The notes under the pieces were generated by a model. The model searched no databases. It was not told the DNA's origin and was given only the letters and a program-made list of their open reading frames with translations. DNA of 64,000 bases, from assembly GCF_018263925.1 (NCBI RefSeq), contig NZ_JAEVHF010000019.1, forward strand, positions 32,334 through 96,333, read 5' to 3'. The stretch is from Kistimonas asteriae. GTDB taxonomy: Bacteria > Pseudomonadota > Gammaproteobacteria > Pseudomonadales > Endozoicomonadaceae. The position numbers and the translations under genes were made by a program. Position 1 is the stretch's first letter, and the number at the start of each line of letters is the position of its first letter. Of the stretch, positions 59,690 to 64,000 are shown one piece after another.

Positions 59690-60289
59690 TTATGCAGTGA
59701 GCTTTTCTGCCAGCTGTCGCATGGCCATCGCGCGGTGGCTCTGACTGTTTTTCTGCTCCGGCGTCAATTCGGCTGCCGTGCTGTGCATGCCGGGCACGAA
59801 GAAGACCGGATCATAACCGAAGCCATGATCACCCCGGGGTTCTTCGATGATATAGCCTTCCCATGTACCCTGGCAGATCAACGGAGTCGGGTCATTGGCA
59901 TGGCGCAGGTAGACCAGCAGGCACTGGAAACGTGCAGTCCGCTCGGCTACCGGTAAGCCCTGAAGCGCTTTAAGCAATTTTTCAATATTGTCCGCATCGG
60001 AGGCACTTTCTCCGGCATAGCGGCTGGAATAGATCCCTGGTGAACCGTTCAGGGCATCCACCTCCAGGCCGGAATCGTCAGCGATAACCGGCAGACCGGA
60101 CGCGGCCGCCGCCCGGGCCTTGAGAATGGCGTTTTCGACAAACGTCAGCCCGGTCTCTTCCACCCCCGTGACCCCGAACTGTTTCTGGGTCAGCATCTTG
60201 ATGTTATGGGTGCCCAGCAGGTGCTGGAATTCCGCCAGCTTACCGTGGTTGCCGGTGGCGAGGACGATCTGTCGAATCTCTGAGGACAT
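59690..60289 (-). CDS. rdgB: XTP/dITP pyrophosphatase (RdgB)
   Basis: A 199-residue Ham1-family enzyme. VLATGNHGKLAEF opens the protein, ADDSGLEVDAL and GIYSSRYAG form the active site, and GYDPVFFVP and SHRAMAMRQL the C-terminal motifs. It hydrolyses dITP, XTP and ITP to keep them out of DNA. The start MSSEIRQIVLATGN at 60289 matches relatives; the frame is open further upstream. Confidence 0.95.
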   Translation of the reverse strand: MSSEIRQIVLATGNHGKLAEFQHLLGTHNIKMLTQKQFGVTGVEETGLTFVENAILKARAAAASGLPVIADDSGLEVDALNGSPGIYSSRYAGESASDADNIEKLLKALQGLPVAERTARFQCLLVYLRHANDPTPLICQGTWEGYIIEEPRGDHGFGYDPVFFVPGMHSTAAELTPEQKNSQSHRAMAMRQLAEKLTA

Positions 60290-60297
60290 GGATGCTG

Positions 60298-60738
60298 TCA
60301 GCCTTCGTAGAATGTTCGTGAGAAGCGGACGGTCATCGGGCCGCCGCCCCCCTGCTCGGGCGTTACTGTGACGGTGAACCACAGCAGTTCTTCATTGATA
60401 AAACGGAAAGGCGCTAGGTAGTACACGGCTTCTCCTTCATCAATCAGCCGGAAGGTCAGGGCTTCTTTCTGTTGTAACAGGTTGGCCGCCTCGCCCTTAA
60501 TCTGCGCCTTCACCGGCTTGCCCTTGTAGTGTACGGCGATATTGACCAGCCCGGTACGTTTGTCACGTGTCAGAGCATAGCTCTTTGCGACCTGGGGTGT
60601 CACAAATGTACTGTTGAATGGGGAGTAATGAATTACGTAATCGCCGAACCGTTTTGTAGACGCCGGTTCATTGGCAACCGCTGTGTTGAGGGACAGGAGC
60701 AGAGACAGGAACAGCAGGGATGAGCGTACAGGTCGCAT
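60298..60738 (-). CDS. DUF4426 family exported protein
   Basis: A 146-residue protein with a signal peptide (MRPVRSSLLFLSLLLSLNTAVANE). KRFGDYVIHYSPFNSTFVTPQVA is the conserved DUF4426 start, and the rest is a beta-sandwich-like domain. Its ATG overlaps the metW stop (TGATG), so the order metX-metW-DUF4426-rdgB is one transcription unit, as in Pseudomonas. Function unknown. Confidence 0.9.
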   Translation of the reverse strand: MRPVRSSLLFLSLLLSLNTAVANEPASTKRFGDYVIHYSPFNSTFVTPQVAKSYALTRDKRTGLVNIAVHYKGKPVKAQIKGEAANLLQQKEALTFRLIDEGEAVYYLAPFRFINEELLWFTVTVTPEQGGGGPMTVRFSRTFYEG

Positions 60739-61343
60739 CAGGCAGCCTCGTTGTGTCGACACAGGTGATAGATGGCAATTTCGCCAAACAGGTTCGGCAT
60801 GGCACGGCCCAGTGCCGGGCTTTCATGTTCCCGGTTGGCCACCAGGCGGTTGAGAATCTTCAGGTTGCTCTTGCGGCAAAGATCCTCGAAATCCCGGAAG
60901 GTGCAGAAGTGGATGTTCGGGGTGTCATACCAGGTGTAGGGCATGAATTTGGAGACCGGCATTTTGCCCCGAAGGGTCAGATGTGTCCGGCAGCGCCAGT
61001 GGCCGAAGTTGGGAAAGGTGACGATGCATTCCTTCCCAACCCGCAGCATTTCCTCCAGCACAAGGTGCGGAAAACGCATCACCTGCAGGGCCTGGGTCAT
61101 GACCACAGTATCAAAGGTGTTATCACCAAAGTTCTTGAGTCCGTGATCCAGGTTCTGCTCGATTACATTCACACCCTTGGTAATGCAGGCCTGGATATTC
61201 TCCGGATTGATTTCCAGCCCGTAGCCTTGCACGTTGTGGCTGGTCGTCAGCTGGTTTAACAATGCGCCGTCGCCACAGGCCAGATCCAGTACCCGGCTTT
61301 GGGGCTTGATCCAATGCTGTATGAGTTCAAAGTCCTTACGCAT
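60738..61343 (-). CDS. metW: Methionine biosynthesis protein MetW
   Basis: A 201-residue SAM-methyltransferase-fold protein. RVLDLACGDGALL is motif I, followed by YGLEIN. It works with MetX in the O-acyl-homoserine step of methionine synthesis. TGATG overlaps occur at both ends with metX and the DUF4426 gene. Confidence 0.94.
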   Translation of the reverse strand: MRKDFELIQHWIKPQSRVLDLACGDGALLNQLTTSHNVQGYGLEINPENIQACITKGVNVIEQNLDHGLKNFGDNTFDTVVMTQALQVMRFPHLVLEEMLRVGKECIVTFPNFGHWRCRTHLTLRGKMPVSKFMPYTWYDTPNIHFCTFRDFEDLCRKSNLKILNRLVANREHESPALGRAMPNLFGEIAIYHLCRHNEAA

Positions 61344-62524
61344 CAGCAGACCTCCTCAGCGACGCGTCGCAGGTAAGCCTGCAGGGTGTCCATGTAGCGG
61401 GGAATGGCCATCAGGAAAGCATCGTGCCCCTGGGGAGCATCGACTTCCAGATAGGAAACCGGCTTTTTAGCGGCCAGCAATGCATTCACGATTTCCCGGG
61501 AGCGATCGGGCGCAAACCGCCAGTCCGTTGAAAAGGACAGTACAAGGAAACGGGCTGAGGTGTTTTTCAGCGCCTTGACCAGGTCATGATCAAACCGGGC
61601 TGCCGGGTCGAAGTAATCCAATGCCTTGGTCATCAGGAGATAGCTGTTGGCGTCGAACCGTCCAGAGAACGCCTCGCCCTGATAACGCAGATAACTTTCT
61701 ACCTGGAACTCCGCGCCGAAGTCGAAGTTGATTTTGTCCTGCCTGAGTTCCCGGCCAAACTTGGTGCCCATGGCGTCATCGGACAAATAGGTGATATGAC
61801 CGACCATGCGCGCCAGCATCAGCCCGTTCTTGGGAATAACGCCCTGTTCCTGGTAATGACCATCATGGAAGTTTTCATCGCTCATGATGGCGCGGCGGGC
61901 CACTTCATTGAAGGCAATGTTCTGGGCGGACAGTTTCGGTGCTGACGCAATAAGGACTGCATGACGAAGCCGTTCCGGATAACGGATCGTCCACTCCAGT
62001 ACCTGCATACCACCGAGGCTGCCGCCAACCACTGCCGCCCACTGCGGAATGCCCAGCTGATCGGCCAGGCGCGCCTGACTGTCTACCCAGTCATCCACGG
62101 TTACCACTGGAAATGTAGGTCCCCAGGGGCGGCCGGTTTCCGGGTTGATGCTGGTTGGGCCGGTGCTGCCATGGCAGCCACCCAGGTTATTCAGACAGAC
62201 GACAAAGAATGTATTGGTATCAATGGGTTTGCCCGGGCCGATGGCGGTATCCCACCAACCGGGTTTGCGGTCTTCCGGGGAGTGGTAACCGGCTGCATGA
62301 TGATTGCCGCTCAGAGCGTGGCAAACCAAAATGGCATTGGATGCCTCTGCATTGAGTTCGCCATAGGTTTCGATCATCAGATCAAACTGCGGCAGAATCC
62401 GGCCACAACGCAGGTGCAGGGGATCAGCAAAGTGCAGCTTGCGCGGCGTGACGAGTCCCACGGAATTCTCGAGCAGACTCCGTACAGGGGGGGCGTCTCG
62501 CTGCTCTGCGGCAACATCTGTCAT
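61343..62524 (-). CDS. metX: Homoserine O-acyltransferase MetX
   Basis: A 393-residue alpha/beta hydrolase-fold enzyme. The nucleophile Ser is in VVGGSLGGMQVLEW; the catalytic Asp is in LSFSTDWRF and the His in APQGHDAFL. It acylates homoserine (acetyl or succinyl; proteins with the metW pairing are often succinyltransferases). The start ATG at 62524 has only a weak ribosome site. It is first in the metX-metW-DUF4426-rdgB unit. Confidence 0.94.
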   Translation of the reverse strand: MTDVAAEQRDAPPVRSLLENSVGLVTPRKLHFADPLHLRCGRILPQFDLMIETYGELNAEASNAILVCHALSGNHHAAGYHSPEDRKPGWWDTAIGPGKPIDTNTFFVVCLNNLGGCHGSTGPTSINPETGRPWGPTFPVVTVDDWVDSQARLADQLGIPQWAAVVGGSLGGMQVLEWTIRYPERLRHAVLIASAPKLSAQNIAFNEVARRAIMSDENFHDGHYQEQGVIPKNGLMLARMVGHITYLSDDAMGTKFGRELRQDKINFDFGAEFQVESYLRYQGEAFSGRFDANSYLLMTKALDYFDPAARFDHDLVKALKNTSARFLVLSFSTDWRFAPDRSREIVNALLAAKKPVSYLEVDAPQGHDAFLMAIPRYMDTLQAYLRRVAEEVC

Positions 62525-62887
62525 GGCGAATTTGTTCGAATTATTTCAGGTGAAGCAAGTCTAAAGGAGCCGGCTTGATGGGTCTAGGTGCCAAAGATGA
62601 ACGGATTCTGATAATGAAAGGACAGGAGCTGGAGTGTAGGCATGAAGCATGCCTGTTCCCATAATATGTGCTTCATAATGAACGAGAGGCGTTCCTTGGG
62701 AAGCCTTAACCCAGCGTCTATCGTCTCATCACTGTTGTAATACGCACGGGTCCCCATTTGGTGACATAGAGTTAGAAGCTACCAATAATAATAAAAACAA
62801 TTATCATTGCCATTAGGTTTTATTTTTCTGCGAGCTTTGCTATACCTTCATCATCAGGTGAGTAGGTGTCTTTTTGGGAAAAATGCT
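62525..62887. other. Divergent gap between metX and the thioester-reductase-like gene
   Basis: No gene seen. It must hold promoters on both strands. A Fur-box-like site lies at 62787-62805. No SAM or other riboswitch was recognised upstream of metX. Confidence 0.4.
62787..62805. promoter_or_regulatory. Fur-box candidate
   Basis: AATAATAAAAACAATTATC matches the 19-bp Fur consensus at 14 positions by my count, better on the right half. It lies 82 nt before the SDR gene. AT-rich context raises the risk of chance. Confidence 0.4.
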
Positions 62888-63850
62888 ATGCATCGTCGAT
62901 TTTTACTGACTGGAGCAACAGGGCTTATTGGTTCATCAATAATTAGTTTGCTAGAGGATTCTGATGAGGTTTGTATCCTGGTAAGAAATTCGCGGTTTTT
63001 TGCATTACCGCGTGGCGTCACTTTGCAGCTGGATGGTGATATAACGCTGCCTGAATTTGGCTTTAATCACGCAGTGATAAAACAGTTGAAATCTATTGAC
63101 TGTATTATCCACAGCGCAGCCAATACCGACTTTAATGCCAGCGACAATGCACTATACAGCACCAATGTTGTTGGATTGGTGCAGGCGCAGGGGCTCGCAA
63201 GAAAACTGAAGGTACCGCTCATTTATATCAGTACTGCATTTGTCAGAAAAAATACTGATGATTGCATGAATAACTATGAGCTCAGTAAAACCATTGCAGA
63301 AAGCAAGCTGGATCAATCTGTAACGGTTGTGCGCCCATCTATTGTTATTGGAAAAAGCTCAGATGGCGTAATGCCAAGAATACAAGGATTTCATCGTTTA
63401 TTGAGATACATTACCCGTTCATCCTTACCAATATTGCCTTGTTCGTCTGGTGCGACGGTAGATGCCATACCCTGTGATATTGTGGGAAAATCGATCTTGC
63501 ATATATATGACAATCAACTGAGCGGAGAGCACTGGATTACAGCAGGCGAAAAATCAATCAATATCAAGGATCTGATTATGATTGAAGCGGATAGAAAGGA
63601 TGTAGATTTTGTGTGTCCGAAGTTTATTGATCCAGATATGTATGAGCGTCTCATTAAGCCTGTTTTTATTCCTAACCTCGATAGACGCAACCGATTGCTC
63701 TATCAGAGGATTGCAAATGTTATTACCTATTTTTCCAATAACTCGATATTTGCCAGTACTATACCAAAACTGGGAGAGTATTTATCAGAGTGGTATGGGC
63801 GCTATGACCTTAGAGAACAAATACTAAAAGATGTAAGAATGCTTGGTTGA
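62888..63850 (+). CDS. Extended SDR / thioester-reductase-like NAD(P)-binding protein
   Basis: A 320-residue protein. The Rossmann motif FLLTGATGLIGSSI is at the N-terminus, followed by SAANTDFNASDNALYSTNVVG and YISTAF, and NYELSKTIAE with the Tyr/Lys pair. This pattern is that of the NAD-binding 4 (male-sterility/thioester reductase) family, which reduces acyl-thioesters or acyl-CoA to aldehyde or alcohol. It is stand-alone and not fused to an NRPS. The ATG at 62888 is chosen because the upstream extension is not like the family. A siderophore or lipid role is a guess from the Fur-box candidate. Confidence 0.75.
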   Translation: MHRRFLLTGATGLIGSSIISLLEDSDEVCILVRNSRFFALPRGVTLQLDGDITLPEFGFNHAVIKQLKSIDCIIHSAANTDFNASDNALYSTNVVGLVQAQGLARKLKVPLIYISTAFVRKNTDDCMNNYELSKTIAESKLDQSVTVVRPSIVIGKSSDGVMPRIQGFHRLLRYITRSSLPILPCSSGATVDAIPCDIVGKSILHIYDNQLSGEHWITAGEKSINIKDLIMIEADRKDVDFVCPKFIDPDMYERLIKPVFIPNLDRRNRLLYQRIANVITYFSNNSIFASTIPKLGEYLSEWYGRYDLREQILKDVRMLG

Positions 63851-63950
63851 TTTTGTGGTGCTACAAAGTCGTTCCTGATTACCACCTAACATAAGCCATT
63901 CTCCCGTCTAAACTTACGACACTGGTTTTCCTTGGGTTAGGAGACGTGTC

Positions 63951-64000
63951 ATGGCCAGGAACAAAATCCAGTTTCAGAAAGGCATGAGCCTTGTGGAATT
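63951..64000 (+). mobile_element. IS1595-type transposase, first 16 codons (cut by window edge)
   Basis: The frame begins MARNKIQFQKGMSLVE after TTAGGAG. This start, with IQFQKG.SL, is the N-terminus of many IS1595-family transposases, which continue into a zinc-ribbon domain. The inverted repeat was not identified in the 100 nt upstream. The rest lies beyond the window. Confidence 0.7.

Noticed and set aside
1..64000. CRISPR array, tRNA or rRNA genes, integrase or phage genes
   Set aside because: None seen: no evenly spaced repeats, no cloverleaf with a clear anticodon arm noticed, and no integrase or phage structural proteins among the frames.

Overview
The window is chromosomal DNA of a host-associated gammaproteobacterium. 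Core genes and their order (prlC/yheV; coxB-ctaD-ctaG-ctaE ... SURF1-ctaA-ctaB-SCO; znuB-znuC-zur; thrB-DUF2782-polA ... engB-cytochrome c5/c4-dsbA; hemW-rdgB-DUF4426-metW-metX) follow the Pseudomonas/Oceanospirillales pattern. The accessory genes (eukaryotic-like kinases, a NAPE-PLD-like metallohydrolase, a possible SOCS-box protein, orphan AT-rich proteins) suggest an Endozoicomonas-like symbiont or parasite of animals. The taxon is an inference from gene content; no rRNA is present.

Layout. 1-4.2 kb: YeeE/YedE sulfur-transport pair, oligopeptidase PrlC, a PfkB sugar kinase lying between prlC and yheV. 4.2-13.6 kb: three paralogous small outer-membrane beta-barrel genes with a shared promoter and a shared, covarying 5' UTR structure, two of them followed by secreted C45-type Ntn hydrolases; also a CDF transporter, a lipoprotein, and brnQ behind a valine-codon leader peptide. 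13.6-22 kb: regulator-rich region (two LysR, a MarR with three operator-like palindromes, LysE, two PAP2 phosphatases, an SDR, a spore-coat-U-like secreted protein). 22.4-35.7 kb: a complete aa3/caa3 cytochrome c oxidase locus with assembly and heme A genes, split by an insert holding a secreted SurE-like phosphatase and two Ser/Thr kinase-like proteins. 35.7-38.5 kb: nitroreductase and the zinc operon zur-znuC-znuB with a Zur-box candidate. 38.5-46 kb: AT-rich orphans alternating with core-like genes (His-rich periplasmic protein, racemase plus HypT-like regulator, a Pho-box alkaline phosphatase, SOCS-box-like protein). 46-56.9 kb: thrB, polA, engB, cytochromes c5/c4, dsbA, EEP hydrolase. 56.9-64 kb: orphan acidic protein, hemW, rdgB, metW/metX, a Fur-box-like site, a thioester-reductase-like SDR and the start of an IS1595-type transposase.

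Main discovery candidates. (1) Between polA and engB lie three structured intergenic units, each with a sigma-E/AlgU-type promoter (GAAC.. then 16 nt then TCTGA, TCTGT or TCAAA) and each ending in a strong intrinsic terminator. This is the locus where Spot 42 or ErsA sits in other gammaproteobacteria, and the first two units share a 13-nt C/U-rich core. (2) The three OMP paralogs carry a 5' UTR whose first bases pair with the bases just before the start codon, with compensatory changes between copies. (3) brnQ has a 14-codon leader peptide with eight Val codons, set in alternative hairpins. (4) AT-rich eukaryotic-like genes are repeatedly inserted at breaks in conserved core gene order.
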